Of a DNA stretch of 64,000 nt, positions 13,401-25,374 are shown in pieces (positions within the stretch are counted from its first letter, which is position 1; each line of letters opens with the position of its first letter). Under the pieces are notes generated by a model. It made no database searches. It was not told where the DNA came from and was given only the letters and a program-made list of their open reading frames with translations. The translations under genes were made by a program, and so were the position numbers. Source of the DNA: Isoetes taiwanensis (Eukaryota; Streptophyta; Lycopodiopsida; Isoetales; Isoetaceae); assembly GCA_021234155.1 (NCBI GenBank), contig JAJEKV010000045.1, forward strand, positions 3,899,697 through 3,963,696. The letters are read 5' to 3'.

Positions 13401-16400
13401 TACCGCGTACAAACAAGAAAATTTATAAAGCGTACCCCTGCTCTTGTAATTTCACTGTAACAACTCTAAACTTCTCCTTTTCTTCTTCCCGTTCCTTCAT
13501 CAGCTTATCAAGCTCAGCTTGCAGCATTTCCAGCTTAGCATGTGATGTTTCTAGTTCAAAACTGCAACCCAAAGGAAATTACTTTTAATTTATAAGACAA
13601 ACATCAGTCACGAAGTAGCGATTGCATTGTGAATACCTTATGCTATCAACATTCTTCTTGAAATCCTCCTCTGAATGCACCTGTGCTTCTACTGCCTTCA
13701 AATCAACATTTGAAACAGGGTAAGAAAAAGTCTAAAATACCGTATGCAGTTGAATACTTCACAGCAGCAGTTCCAAAAATGTTCTATGCGAAATCCCAGA
13801 GAAGAATGGCTGGATTCACACTAGGGGGTTAAATTCAATTAAGTTACAAAAAACAATAACAATTAGGTCCACATCTCCCCTGTTATAGAATTCCGTTAAG
13901 CCCGGTGCAGTTAAGGGGGTCTTTATGGTTACAACTGATTCCGTTATGTTAAAAATTGATAATTTCTTAATTGAATATTAATGGTTGTAGTGCAAATAAT
14001 AACCCCTCCCTGAGAGCATACTTAAGACAGTTTAAAACTTTTTTTGGTCAGCCACTAACATAACAACTTATGTGTGAGCTTAGCTTTAATGAAATCCCTT
14101 ATACTAGCCACTAATAGAATTGCTGGTGTGAATCTCTCTTCAATTGAATTCGTTATGTCAGCCACTAACCTAACATTTTATACACATGAATGCACTTTTC
14201 GATGAACTGCAAGACATTTGATCATAGCAAGGTGGTGTTAAAAATTAAATTTTTAACATAATACAACGTCAGGTGTGAACCTACCCTATAAATGTGGACT
14301 GCCAAAATAGCTGAAAGCCATAACACACTTGGTAGCATTCAAGACGGCTGACTCGAATTTATTCAAACATGACTATTCAAGGAGTTTTCAATGTGATCAG
14401 TGCTTGTCTTTCCAGCATCTGCCATTGAACAGGTCTTATGAATTATTATGTAACCATACCATCAAATGCAAAAGCTGAGTTGTCTGAACTTTAATTGGAG
14501 TTGCAGCAGCAACAGATAGCACTGGAGATGTGGAAGGGTGGCGTTAATATTTCGCATATAGTCTTAAGCTCGAGCCATATTTTGGCAAAACCTATGGGGC
14601 GGTTGTGAACATGCTAGTCTTTAGAAACTTTATAAACTTTTTCAACACATAATATAAGATGGCCTTTATGAATTACTTTGAAAATAAAGTACAGATTCCA
14701 TTTCCTACTGAAAGTCAGCTGCAATCTTGGTGCACATCTTTCTAATTCAAGGATTATTCTGAATCATCATAGATCTCGTGCTTAAAGGACAGTAATGTGA
14801 AAGTGATGATGTTAAGTGCCTCCATATGAGGCACACTTTGAAAATTAAGAATAGAAACCCACAACATTTAGCCTTCACTGTGCAATGGCTCCAAGACCAG
14901 ACTCCCTGTCTACAAGCTACCCATAACTAGGTTATTTCATGCAGCATGTCTCACCTGTTGCTCACAAGCTATGGCATGATCCCGTTCTGCAGTCCTAGTG
15001 GCGAGGGAGCTCACTCCAACTGAGCCATGCTCTCATCAAGCTCCTGGATATAGTCCCACCAGGAAGTATAAGACAGACTTTTGTTGCTAGCATGGCGATT
15101 GTCTAAAAGCAGAAACCTCACCTTGATACAAGCGCTAATTGCCTGCATTCATTTTGACAAGCCTGAAGAGATTCTTCCCCAGCTATCTAGAAAAAAGCAG
15201 ATCCCCAACTTGAACAACAAGATGGTCCCTCAAAAAAATATAGGCATATCACATCTTAAGGAAAATGATAGTTGGTACCTTCTCGTCCGTAAGGAAAATA
15301 AGTTGCTCTTGCTTGCAATGCGACATTAGCATGTAGGCTAGTTAATGCAGATTCTTGTTAAACAATTCTATTGTGTAAAACTTGTAGCTCGCCATAGATG
15401 TCATCTCCTGTGCAGTACAAAGCACACTAAGTTAAATATGATCTGGTATACTAATCCCAGACATATTCTCTGACCTAGCTTACACAGATTGCAAGGTTTG
15501 ATTGGTCTAGGATATTCTTCTAATTCTAGGCAATCAAAAAGTACGCCTTGTTTTATTCAAGCCTTTGAGGTTCTCAAATCAGAGATGTAAAAGAAAGAAA
15601 TAATAATAAACAAATTGTTAAGGGACAAGGGATAGTGTCTCTGATAAGTTTGTAAGAATAATACTTTCTGTTAGGCATCTTTCCATAATGGTAAAATCAT
15701 AATATTTTTATCACAAGTTCGCAATGAAACTCATACTAACCCCATTGGTACTAGAAATATCTCCAGAAGGGGTGGCAAGTTTAATTCGCCATGATTTCCA
15801 TCCTTCACTGCAGGAATTAAATTAAAAATTAACTAACACCTGTCACTTTCATGGATGCCTATTGAGACTTCAATATAGGACTCCGGAAGTAAAGACGCTG
15901 GAAAAAAACAGATGGTTGTCTAAGAAGCATCAAAGCAATCACCATTTGAACTCATTTCAGAAAAATCCACACTTCTATATTCTTGATGCAAATACCCCGT
16001 GAGGCAATTCATTGAACACATTGCAAAGCATCTGTAGAAACTAGCAACTAGATTAACTATCGCGTGGGTTAACAACCCTGCTCAAATCATAGTCTGGCAT
16101 ATAATCATAATACTAACTTGCCAAACTAGAAACAACACATCTACTAGGATATTACAAAAAAAAAGAGAAAAGTTAACCCGACCTTTTTTTACAAGTGAAG
16201 ATAGACAACTTATTTCCTCGTCTTTCTTAGCCAGCTGTTCCTGTATCACAACATAGATCATGTATTAAACAGTAAATACTCTACCAATAGGTAGGTTATC
16301 TATTAAAATGGATTGGCATCATCTTACTATAAAGTTGTTGTGAGTCATTTGCATAAAAACTCAAATATCCATATAGCAAATGCGTACAACTTGCCTGTGT

Positions 16401-17372
16401 AACTAAAATCTGACTTTTAAGAGAAGCCTCATTCTCCTTCATTTGTCTCAGCTCATCCTCTAAATCCTTACATTTCTTCTCAGAAACCCTGTATACACAT
16501 GTTCCAGATGTCTGATATGCCCACAGTAAAATCTGAGGCTAACAACAAGACAAAGTAAATACTACCTGAACAAGTCCAACTTGGGCACTGCAGTAACTTT
16601 GCCATTAATCATAGTTTTACCTTTACCTTTTTCTGGGCTCTGTGCCATGTGTCATGTGTCAAGAAACTTCCTACAAGAGCATAAACAAATAAAATGTCGA
16701 TAACTTGTATGCTTAATGTACCAAGATGTGCGGAAAGTTCCATATGAGCCGTCTGATGTGGACTTGAGACGTCTTGTCCCTCTGAGAAAATAAAAGGTAT
16801 GTTTACTTAGCAACAAACCACATGACCACCGTGCCCATCAATTTAGCTAAAAAAAATGCCGTCCTTGATTATTAATATTTCATTATTGAACTTCAACCGT
16901 TGCACTTACCAGGAGCAAAGCATGAAGAATGCAGGTTTAGAGTAGATCGTAGTGCCTGATTCATTCGTTCTAGTTCTTGTATCTGGTGTAAACTTTGAGC
17001 TTTCCACTGTTGCACATGATCGCCATCACCTTTTTGCCTGTCATCAACTGTGTCTACGGCCTTCTCACCAAATCCAGGCTGATCTTCCAATGTCTCAATC
17101 CTTGTATTGTGTTGATGAATATTGGCCAGTACTTTTCTAACCTTTTCCTCTTCCAATTTTAAATTTTCTTTTCAGCTGTGCAATATGCAACCTTCCTTCA
17201 GAAGATTTTCTTTTTCATCTGATAAGTCATGTATCAGCTTCTCTACTAATAGGAATGTGTCCCTATCAAGACCATTCACTAATGGCTCTAACGACCTCGT
17301 GGCATTTAGGATTTTAGTGTAACCCCATTCCTTCAAAACTTCCAACACACCTAATCGGTCTCTCGTGGGCAT
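7418..17372 (-). CDS. Spliced coiled-coil protein, probable BLD10/CEP135 basal-body protein
   Basis: The start codon at 17,370-17,372 opens with MPTRDRLGVLEVLKEWGY, then LVEKLIHDLSDEKENLL near residues 40-58. This resembles the N-terminus of human CEP135 (GY..L, then PLVEKLFSDLVHTTESL). An exon near the end, ESERTKELERLLACVRMESK, matches CEP135's C-terminal SNERHTVKNLESLLATNRDKE region. Family knowledge: CEP135/Bld10 builds the centriole cartwheel and is needed for flagella; plants without motile sperm lack it. Exons read with good borders include 16910-17155, 16396-16488 (GC donor), 16183-16240, 15741-15807, 14955-15043, 13637-13695, 13436-13561, 13271-13352, 12960-13136, 11474-11620, 10752-10826, 10462-10557, 10269-10376, 9700-9788, 9522-9638, 9195-9298, 7922-8014, 7804-7860, 7621-7698 and 7418-7561. 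Nearly all encode heptad-rich coiled coil. Breaks: exon 1 into exon 2 needs a frame change near 17,165-17,190, and exons 14955-15043 and 9700-9788 are 89 nt where phase demands 90. The alternative is another long coiled-coil protein, such as a TSGA10-type relative. Confidence 0.58.
11771..12950 (-). mobile_element. 5'-truncated LINE 3' fragment inside an intron
   Basis: The minus strand carries the tail of a non-LTR retrotransposon ORF between two exons of the BLD10-like gene. Near 12,400-12,440 it reads KCPMCDLNMVESEEHFIFTC, a CxxC...HxxxxC zinc-knuckle of the kind that ends many LINE polyproteins. After one frameshift it runs on as FLDPTSLRQLVEYYDQ and a basic C-terminus (stop at 11,941). 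Upstream, frames at 12,728-13,000 and 12,507-12,761 look like the preceding part of the same ORF. The 3' end is marked by a conserved tail (acgtctacgtaagacc in the plus-strand reading) and an aaag microsatellite at 11,771-11,794, the usual non-LTR terminal repeat. I did not find a convincing target-site duplication, so the right border is approximate. Confidence 0.6.
13105..13242. repeat. Tandem duplication of an exon-intron border
   Basis: About 68 bp containing the 5' part of the 12,960-13,136 exon and its acceptor (ttctgttcaagactg... to ...caaagaatcatga) is repeated directly at about 13,173-13,242 with around 85-90% identity. The outer copy has an altered acceptor and would add a partial exon. 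It is probably a non-functional duplicate within the BLD10-like gene. Confidence 0.7.
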
Positions 17373-17660
17373 GATTGCTACTCGATTTTGCTATATGTCT
17401 TGAAAGTATTTCCCATTATGTTTCAAGTGCATAGTAAACTGCAGTGTCAACAGTTCCTCTGCTTCCAAGATGGAATGACACGTGCCAGAAAAAGCCATGC
17501 ACAAAGTGTTTTCACTCAGATAAGTCGTATCCAGCTTCTGTTAACTTGTTTCCTTGAGATGTAATATATGTTTTAATTGATTTAAGGCGCTGATCGCTTA
17601 AATATGCAATCTTGAATGGACACTAATATAACATGCACTAATCCACTGAAACCTGCGGAC

Positions 17661-17732
17661 CTGTCATGAAACAGATCAATGAAGATATTTGTAGTATAAA
17701 GCTCCTCCTATTGATCCTCCTGCATGCTTGTC
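17661..17732 (-). promoter_or_regulatory. Possible non-coding first exon of the BLD10-like gene
   Basis: On the minus strand, ttttgcag at the right edge and CAG/gtccgcag at the left edge bound a 72-nt segment with stops in all useful frames, consistent with a spliced 5' UTR exon upstream of the 17,372 start. It is supported only by splice-like sequence. Confidence 0.25.
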
Positions 17733-17769
17733 CTGCAAAACAGAGAGCAGAAAAACCACCTATGATCTA

Positions 17770-19480
17770 TCTAGCATGATAAATGAAGTATGAAAGCATT
17801 AATGAGTTAATGAATTATAAGAATTACAATAAGAATTATCAAAATTAAATTATTAATGAGCAGACTAATAAGGATATCAGATTGAATGGCTATATGGAAA
17901 TGGAGAATCAGGCCACAAAATTATGTAAGAACGAGTGATTCAAATGGGCATGAAGAACAGATCATCGACTTTTGTAAGAATGAATATATGCAAATGAAAA
18001 ATCAGGTCACAAATTTTATGTGAAGACAAACGAGGCTGGATATAGTTTATCTAAAGCCAGCTAAGGATTAGGGCAAACTATAGTAGGAATCAATAAGAAA
18101 AGAAACTCAAAAGGGAAATTGAAACTTATAGCATCAGGCAAGAGGGACTTACCTTATTGACCTGAATGGAAAGAGTGGTAGGAGGATCTACCAATGTAGG
18201 CGCCAAGAGCTTTCTAACAAGGGATTATAAATTCAATTTGGACACCTGTGAAATTTTGCCAACGCCCTAACTAACCCCAAACGTTAGGTAACTTCTAACG
18301 CACCAGATTTTTGGGGCTAACGGGTTAGCTCTTAACCCCTAATATGCATCACCCTGCAGCTTGGATCTGGGTTTTCATGCAGTAGAAAACCTAAGGTTCA
18401 AGGCAGCGGTTTCCATGCAATCTCAGCGAAACCCCGAGCTTAAAAAGCATTTGAAGTTCAAATCCGACGCATCAAAACTGTTACAGATGAGATTCGACGC
18501 TGCTAGGAATCCACATGCATGGGAACGCTGCTAAGTTTTCCGTGACCTAGACCTCTTCGCCAACCTCCTACCCTAATAAAAAAACATATTACAACCCATT
18601 GCATGAAGTTGGAAATGGCTTTTCTAAGTTGCAAGCATAGCCTAATTGAAACTGAAGCAACAAACAAGAGGGTTAAAAAAAAGGGTGTTGCACACGGAGG
18701 GTTGATCTTCGGTCCCTAGGGTATATTTGCATGTTTTTGTCTTGTGATTTTGTGTTACCCTAATGGGGCATGCAGTGCTGCAGATTGCCATTTTGTTTTG
18801 GGGTGTGGCAATATGTGGAAGTGAGTGGACTTGCTTTTATTGATTTGGGGTTCATAATGAGAATATGACCACAAGAAAACTTGCATAAATCACCATGGAT
18901 CGTCGATGTATCATTCTTTAAGAGGATGCCATGTATGCACATCTATAGTCGCTCCAATAGATAGTCTAACCGCTGGCGTAGGTTGTTGTGGGTGTTGTTG
19001 TGCTATGTGCGATGGTTGAGATCTTATAGAGGAATTGTCTTCTTCGTGGTGCTTGTATCGTTTGGGCGACAATTCTTGTATTGCATTTGAAACATCTTGA
19101 GCATGCCCCTTACTAAGGGCTCGGTGATTTGTTGGTGGTGGAGGAGCTTCGAGTTTGTTGGCATTGTAAAGTGTCGTTGTTCTACATGTGTTGACATTAG
19201 GCGGGCACTTTATAATTGGTCGTCTCGGAGATGATTGTATTAGCCCCCTCGTCTCTAAAGGCGCAGGAGGTTCTCGATGATGTCGGATGTGAGTGCGCTA
19301 GTATGTCTTCAATGTATTTTCGTGGCTATCGGCATGTTGAGCATAGTGGCAACTAACGTCGATGGGTGGGCTTGGGGCCATTGATCAACTTTGCAATATT
19401 GCTGACACTTAAGTATACCTCCAACCCAAAATAAAAGGAATTTATTTATGATCCATTATTTATAAAGGTAACCAAAAAAT
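17770..19480. other. Intergenic, no gene seen
   Basis: This is presumably the upstream region of the BLD10-like gene. I see no recognisable coding sequence and no clear promoter motif that would stand out from background. Confidence 0.4.
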
Positions 19481-19487
19481 TGCCCTT

Positions 19488-19560
19488 CAAAGAATAGAAT
19501 AGAATAGAAGGTTTTTAGTGTCCACGGAGACCTAGCGGCCTATGGGACCCAATTGCGTAT
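19488..19560 (-). repeat. Non-LTR retrotransposon 3'-terminal tail
   Basis: A short aatag microsatellite is followed by tttttagtgtccacggagac and a gggaccc box. The order (microsatellite, then a t-rich/acg-box, then a ggacc motif) matches the 3' tail of the LINE fragment at 11,771-11,840 and a third copy at 25,375-25,425. This suggests a related short or 5'-truncated LINE or SINE in minus orientation whose body I could not delimit. Confidence 0.4.
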
Positions 19561-19728
19561 AGTGCCTTTCAGCCTATTGTCACCCGCAGTCGAATGGAAG
19601 TGTCCCAATACATGGCAGAAGGAAACTACTTGTAACTTGGTGCCAAACTTGGTGCCACCTCTACATTTTGTCAAGGGTAACCGATGGAAGGGATTCTTGG
19701 CTGGCGCGATGACGATATGATAACCATC

Positions 19729-20022
19729 TTAATCTTGGCGGGGTTGGCAGCGCGTAATGCATGCGCTGGCGGCGAATGTGTCCAAGGCATCGAGGTGGCA
19801 TTGCATGTCCAAAATAGCTGATTGCTGAATTGTTCTTCTCAACTTGAGTCTTCTCTTTGTGAAATGTATAAATGCATGTACTTCAGCATTTTTGATACAT
19901 ACTATGAGTGTCCGGACAGCAAAGTTGGGACTTGAGATTTGGCACTCATTGTAGTGCAGTGCTGCTAGTTCTTTGATCCATGTGTCATAAACATCCAGTT
20001 CTTCCTCAATAACTTGTTGCAT
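19729..20022 (-). CDS. Hypothetical 97-residue open frame
   Basis: The open frame starts MQQVIEEELDVYDTWIKELA and is rich in charged residues, but it resembles no family I recognise. It lies just left of the L1 insertion. It may be a remnant or chance frame; there is no splice or neighbour support. Confidence 0.15.
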   Translation of the reverse strand: MQQVIEEELDVYDTWIKELAALHYNECQISSPNFAVRTLIVCIKNAEVHAFIHFTKRRLKLRRTIQQSAILDMQCHLDALDTFAASACITRCQPRQD

Positions 20023-20109
20023 TGTATTCGACAGGGTTCAGATTGTACGCGTTAGTGCTGATGAATGGAAATTTAGAAAACACCTTTAGCTCAAACCAAG
20101 GTGCAGGTT

Positions 20110-23100
20110 AAACCTGAGAGCTGGGAAAGGTGAAAATATTCCATTCAAATTTAATACATCCTGGCTGGGGAAGGAGGCATTTTGCAAGCCGTTTAGGATA
20201 TTTGTATCCTCTCTGGGCTATGACCTCAGCGCTCTTAGTATGAAAGCTTGGGTGCAGAAGATCAGTGTCATGAAGAGCTGGGTAAAAAATTGGGGTAAAA
20301 GCAGAGCTGAGGCATTTAAAAAAGAAAAGACTGAGGTGTACACTTTGCTGAGAATGGTTAAACAAGAACTACTATCTGACCCCCATAATGTTGATAAACA
20401 AAATATTGAGGCTGACTTGGAAGGAAAAGCAAGGGCAATTGAAGAGGAGGAAGCTAGAGGTGCGACAGTTCGATCAAAAACCAAATGGTATGCTGAACTA
20501 GACCATGAAAACTCTAAATGCTTTTTTAGAATGGCTGGGGCAAGGTTAGCAGATAATAGTATCCTATCAATTAAGGATGATAATTCAAACATACTAGAAG
20601 ATCCACAGGAAATCAGATCTTATATAAGGGGAAGCTTTGAGAACCTATTTATGGAAGACCCCTTACCCTCCTCTTACCATTCTCAGATAGCTTCCTGGAT
20701 GACCAAAGTTGATTGGGGAAGGAAGGTTACCCCAGAAGAAAACCAGTCTCTGCTGCGAAGTATTGATGGGGTAGAGATCTACAAGACCCTCTGCTCTCTA
20801 GCAGTCGAAAAATCTCCAGGTCCAGATGGCTTCCCTCCAGAATTCTTTGTCGAGTTTTGGGACGTGCTTGGTCAGGACTTTATCAGAGCCGTATGTGGTG
20901 CCTGGGCTTCATATTCTTTACACCCGACATTAGCAGCGTGCTTTATCACTCTTGTTCCAAAGATTCCTAGGCCTCACTGCCTTGGTGAATGGCGGCCTAT
21001 TGCGCTCACCAATGCCATATATAAAGTGATCATGAAGGCTATTGCCAACCGGTTGAAACCAATTCTCAATAGGATCATCGGAAATGAGCAATCTGCTTTC
21101 CTGCCAGGCAGGTATATACTAGATAACTATCTTGCAGCAAGGGAAGGGCTACATTGGTGCCAGACCTCAAAACAAAAGTGTGTAATGGTCAAAATGGACT
21201 TTAGAAAGGCCTACGACTCCCTCAGGTGGGAAGGGTTGCGGTCTGTCATGAGCTACCTGGGATTTGAATCGCAATTTATTCGACTGGCCTTGGGAATGAA
21301 CAACTTAGCATCTGCTTCACTGTTAGTCAATGGCCAGCCATCCGGTCTTTTTAATCTCAAGAAGGGGATAAGACAAGGTTGCCCTCTGGCACCTTACTTG
21401 TTTCTCATCATGGCTAATCTTTTAACAAGAATGGTTCAACTAAAGATGTCAGAAGGAGATCTAGAGGGGCTTACTTTCCTTTGAAGATGCGGGAAAAGCT
21501 AACAATCATGCAATACGCTGATGATACCTTTATGTTTCTCAGATATGATGATACTAGTTTTCACTCATTTCGGGAGATCCTATTAGCCTTTGAGGTCATA
21601 TCAGGAATTGGTCTTAATGCAAATAAATGTGCAGTTCTATGGGCTTCTGATGGTGCCATCGACCCCCGGGCCAGAGGGCTGGGCTTTCCAGTTGTGACGG
21701 CTGGGGAATCAGTCAAACTTCTTGGTCTTCCCCTTGTGCTTTCTGATAGTCTCAAGGGTCTTTGGGCTATCTTGGACAAACTTCGAAAAGAAAGTAGGTT
21801 TGTGGTCTGCAAAGACTTTGGCAACATCTGGGCGTGTGACAGTGGCTAATGCCGTACTAGCTGCCTCTCATATCTACTATTCATCAGTCATGGTTGCCCA
21901 GAAAGGGGTCTACAACCAAATGCAAGTTATCATAAGAAAATTCATCTGGGGGGGTATGGCTAAAGTGGCCTGGGGGGAGCTCTGTCGTGATAAAAAAGAT
22001 GGTGGACTAGGATGTAAAGACCCTCTGATTCAAGCTCAGGCTCTGGCAGCTAAATTCGTCTGGAGGACACTACAAGGAGAGTCTTCTGAGTTTTCTCCTG
22101 CTCTTAAATTTGTATCCTTTTGGTTGAAGCAAGGTAAGCTCCTGAGAAAGCCAGCTCTTCCCAGGGATGAACTGGGAGCTTTATATTTTAACTTCAAGGT
22201 GGCCCCTGGAACATCTCCTGTAATGAGAAAGATCCTCCAAGCTTGGAGAGATGTGCAACATTTGTTCACCCCCATGAAGCCTCCAAGGGAGGCGGTGTGG
22301 ATTCGACTTGTTTTGGAATACCAAGATATGGGAGAGAGGGGGTCTCCCATTGGCACTCTCTCATCCACGTATCTTCATCAAATGGAGGGGTTGTGGAATA
22401 ATAAGCTTGCAACATCTCTGGGTAAATGGTAGATGGGTTTGTTGGACCACATTCAAGCGTAAAATTCAGGCCCCTGGCGAAGGAGATCGCAAAGTACTAA
22501 GGGAGATTTTAGCAAATGTTACCAACCTATCAGGAATTGTTGGTCCGTGTGAGCAATGGCTATTCGAAGGGCAAACAGAATATAGTGTGGCTAGGATCTA
22601 CCATGCGCTATGTGAGGTCACTCCCTTGATAGCTGAGGCTAGGCTCGGGGTGAGCAATGCAGTTGCCAAAATTGCTTTGGCTAACTCCTGGAAATCCATG
22701 TGCTCTAGGAAGATACAGTTCTTCAGATGGACAGCTCTGCAAGGGGGACTAAGTACAAAGGAAAGCTTATTCAAGAAAGGTATTGTGGTTGACGATAGGT
22801 GTCCACTTGGTTGTCATGTCCTTTGAATGCGTGGGGCACCTCTTCTTCTGTCCTATGATCATAGAATTTTGGCAATGGGTCAGTCCCATTGTTGGGCTAA
22901 CGGTACACCAACTGGTTTGGCCAGAACTATTGATTGCAGACAGGTGCTGTATAGAGGCCTCCCTACTGAACCTAGCACTATGGGTCATATGGAAACACCG
23001 TTGTGATGTGGCCTTGGGTGGTCAAGGGATATCCATAGTAAAGTTAAGGAACTCTTTCAACTCAGAGGTTGCGCTCATGGCATTATCCCATCACAGAAAG

Positions 23101-23495
23101 TATGGTACAAGCTATAACAAAGAGCTTGATAGATTGGGGACCTTGCAGGGGCTGTACTCCTACTTCAAGTGTCATTGGGTTGATACTGATAAAAGGGGAG
23201 CAGAAGGAACTACAAATAATCAAACGGGTACTCTATATATTCTGAACTAAGGACATCAGCTAAGGATCCAGCAGTGGAACGAGGTTGCCTCTCTCCATAG
23301 TACCTGCCTTTTGGTGAAGATAGGTGACTCCCCTTATAGTACCCAAGGTGGGAAAGACGAGTAGAAGCTCCTTTTTTTTTTAGTACATATCTTTGTGACC
23401 CTATGTAACTACTTCTCTACACACATTGTACATGATTTTCCTATATTTAATATTACATATAACCTTACCCTCAAAAAAAAAAAACCTGAGAGCTG
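20110..23495 (+). mobile_element. 5'-truncated L1 LINE with target-site duplication
   Basis: The element lies between two identical 14-bp copies of aaacctgagagctg (20,110-20,123 and 23,482-23,495) and ends in a poly-A run at about 23,473-23,485, the hallmark of L1 target-primed insertion. The 5' end is cut inside ORF2, just past the endonuclease domain: the frame is open directly from the duplication (ENIPFKFNTSWLGKEAF) and aligns with the equivalent segment of the longer L1 at 55-60.8 kb. The perfect duplication argues for a fairly recent insertion. Confidence 0.9.
20124..23250 (+). pseudogene. L1 ORF2 remnant: reverse transcriptase and zinc-knuckle end
   Basis: Reading left to right: a linker (KSRAEAFKKEKTEVYTLL), RT block 0-1 (KSPGPDGFPPEFFVEFWDVL), RPIALTNAIYKVIMKAIANR, NEQSAFLPGRYILDNYLAAR, MDFRKAYDSLRWE with the first catalytic Asp, GIRQGCPLAPYLF, then after a one-base frameshift near 21,480 the catalytic YADD (21,514-21,525). 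Further segments in shifted frames include LWSAKTLATSGRVTVANAVL and a C-terminal knuckle RCPLGCHV...GHLFFC followed by LALWVIWKHRCDVAL. At least four frameshifts (about 21,480, 21,790, 22,310-22,430, 22,820) break the frame. The RT core residues are intact, but the protein cannot be made in one piece and the endonuclease is missing. Confidence 0.9.
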
Positions 23496-23989
23496 AGGTA
23501 ACATTAAAAAAATCTTTCTAGATCTGTGTATAAGACAAAGACCTCGAGCCTTAATACATCCGGTTGGAGACATTAAGACCACCAAAATGCAACCCATTGG
23601 AGGAAGGTGTCATCTCCATTTAGGCCCTGATTTGAACTTGAAGAAAGATGTGTACATCATTTGAGACAAAGATAAATAGCATAGATATAGATAAAGAATT
23701 CAAGATCATGCATTTTAAAGAGATTATTTAATGAACTAGATTTCTTTGAAGACTAAAAACCATATCACATATTAAACCCATATGTTGTTGTTTAAACATG
23801 GAAAAACAAAATTACATTTGAAAGATTGTAACACTATTCACTTCGTATCCTTTTATAAGAGCATATAAAACCAAAACATCAAGTTCAATTATCTTGAGAT
23901 CCACAATGCTAATATAAGTTCAGAGTCCACTAGTAATTGCACAAATCCGTGCACCATTTAAAAGAACTAAGCAAAATGGAAGAATTTCC

Positions 23990-25046
23990 TCAGTTTATCA
24001 CTACTCTTCCCCTTTCCTGGGTTCCTCTACCCCTTGTGCACTTGCCCTTGGCTGCCACCGTGCATGCTTTCGGGACCTTGTGAGGCAGTTGGAGGCGGGC
24101 TCTTTGTACCTTGGAGGATTGGTATTGGGGTGGTCGGCTAACCCGTGGGAGTTCTTCGAGGCTTCGCCACCGAGGGAAGCAGATGGCCAGGGCTATCACG
24201 GGAACAAGTGGCGGGAGTATCCGCTACACATACCTATAGCCCCGGGGATGATGTGGTGGTGCGGGGTTTAGAAGGTTCATCCGTGATGTTGTGTGTCTTC
24301 TTGTTTTGTCTTGCGGTCTTGTTACGGGCGGCTATTCATGACCTTTGCCCCCTTGGAGCAAGTGGTCTCTGCGGCTTCGGGTTCTCGATGGCCTTCGGTT
24401 TGGGCGTGGACATGGAGCTCACTTCCCCCCCGAAGGTTAGGGTATGCTTCGTGGCGGTGCACCGGCCAGACGTGTCGGGGGTGAATGCCCTTGTGAGTCA
24501 TTTAGGCGGGTGTGAGCCCTCTCCCCTTGTTGTGGCCTTCATCATTGAGGCCGTGGGCATTATGCAGTTTTATGCCCTCACTTGCGTTGCACGGGATTGG
24601 GTTAGGGCTCACGTTTTGGGGTGAGATTGACTAGCCGCCAGTTGCTACTTCATGTGTATCACGGTGCTTGGCCGCTCTTGCGGGCGGCAAACCTTGCATC
24701 GTCGTGGCTTGGTTGGTGTACTGATTTGGCTGATTTAGGCGGCGGTTGTGGATCTTTTCGGGGGATCGGTCCGGCCTCTCCCGATTCCTCGACTTCGAGG
24801 TACAAGCTATTTCAAACTTTACGGTGTTCGAGGTTAGTAGGAGCGGAAGTTTGCCATTTGGTGGGACTTCTTGGGTGTTGTAGATGGTGATGGCGGTTTT
24901 ATGCCAGTAGAGTTGCGGATTTTTACGTGAGTTTGTTGTGGAATGTCGAGGTATCGCTGTCTCTTTGGGGCAGTTCTCCTTCCTCCTCACTTGCTTTGTA
25001 ACATTACCATTCTTTTAATATATTGATGACACAGTTCTTCAAAAAA
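23990..25046 (+). mobile_element. GC-richer segment ending in poly-A, possible LINE 3' UTR
   Basis: This kilobase is visibly richer in G and C than its surroundings. It ends in an attctttta/atatattg stretch followed by a 13-base A run at about 25,040-25,053, as plant L1 3' ends do. Frames inside (for example 24,145-24,624, opening MGVLRGFATEGSRWPGL) have skewed composition but no recognisable domain. The best guess is the untranslated 3' end of a 5'-truncated non-LTR element; a retrocopy of an unknown transcript is the alternative. I found no clear target-site duplication. Confidence 0.35.
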
Positions 25047-25052
25047 AAAAAA

Positions 25053-25106
25053 ACAAAGACTAGGAGCTGGCTCATTCACCTCAACAAAGACTAGGAACTA
25101 GCTAGC
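25053..25106. repeat. Short direct repeat
   Basis: The phrase aacaaagactaggaRctRgct occurs twice, about 32 bp apart, immediately after the poly-A run. Confidence 0.6.
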
Positions 25107-25374
25107 GAATGAACGTAAGCTAATTTGGGGTTGGTGGGTTAGGGATAGGCTTTAACCAACTTTAGAGATGGAAGCCAATGGCTAATGTGATATGAGTCGC
25201 CAAAGGAATTCTATCCATCTACAATTGTTTTGAGAACCCAATTTATCTCCTCATTGTAAATTAAAGATAAATGTCATTACCACAAAGCCTTCAACAAATG
25301 TGCACCTTTTCTTGTTTCCTTATGCATATGCAACATAAAACTCATGTTTGAAATCTCTTTGTTGAACATGTATA

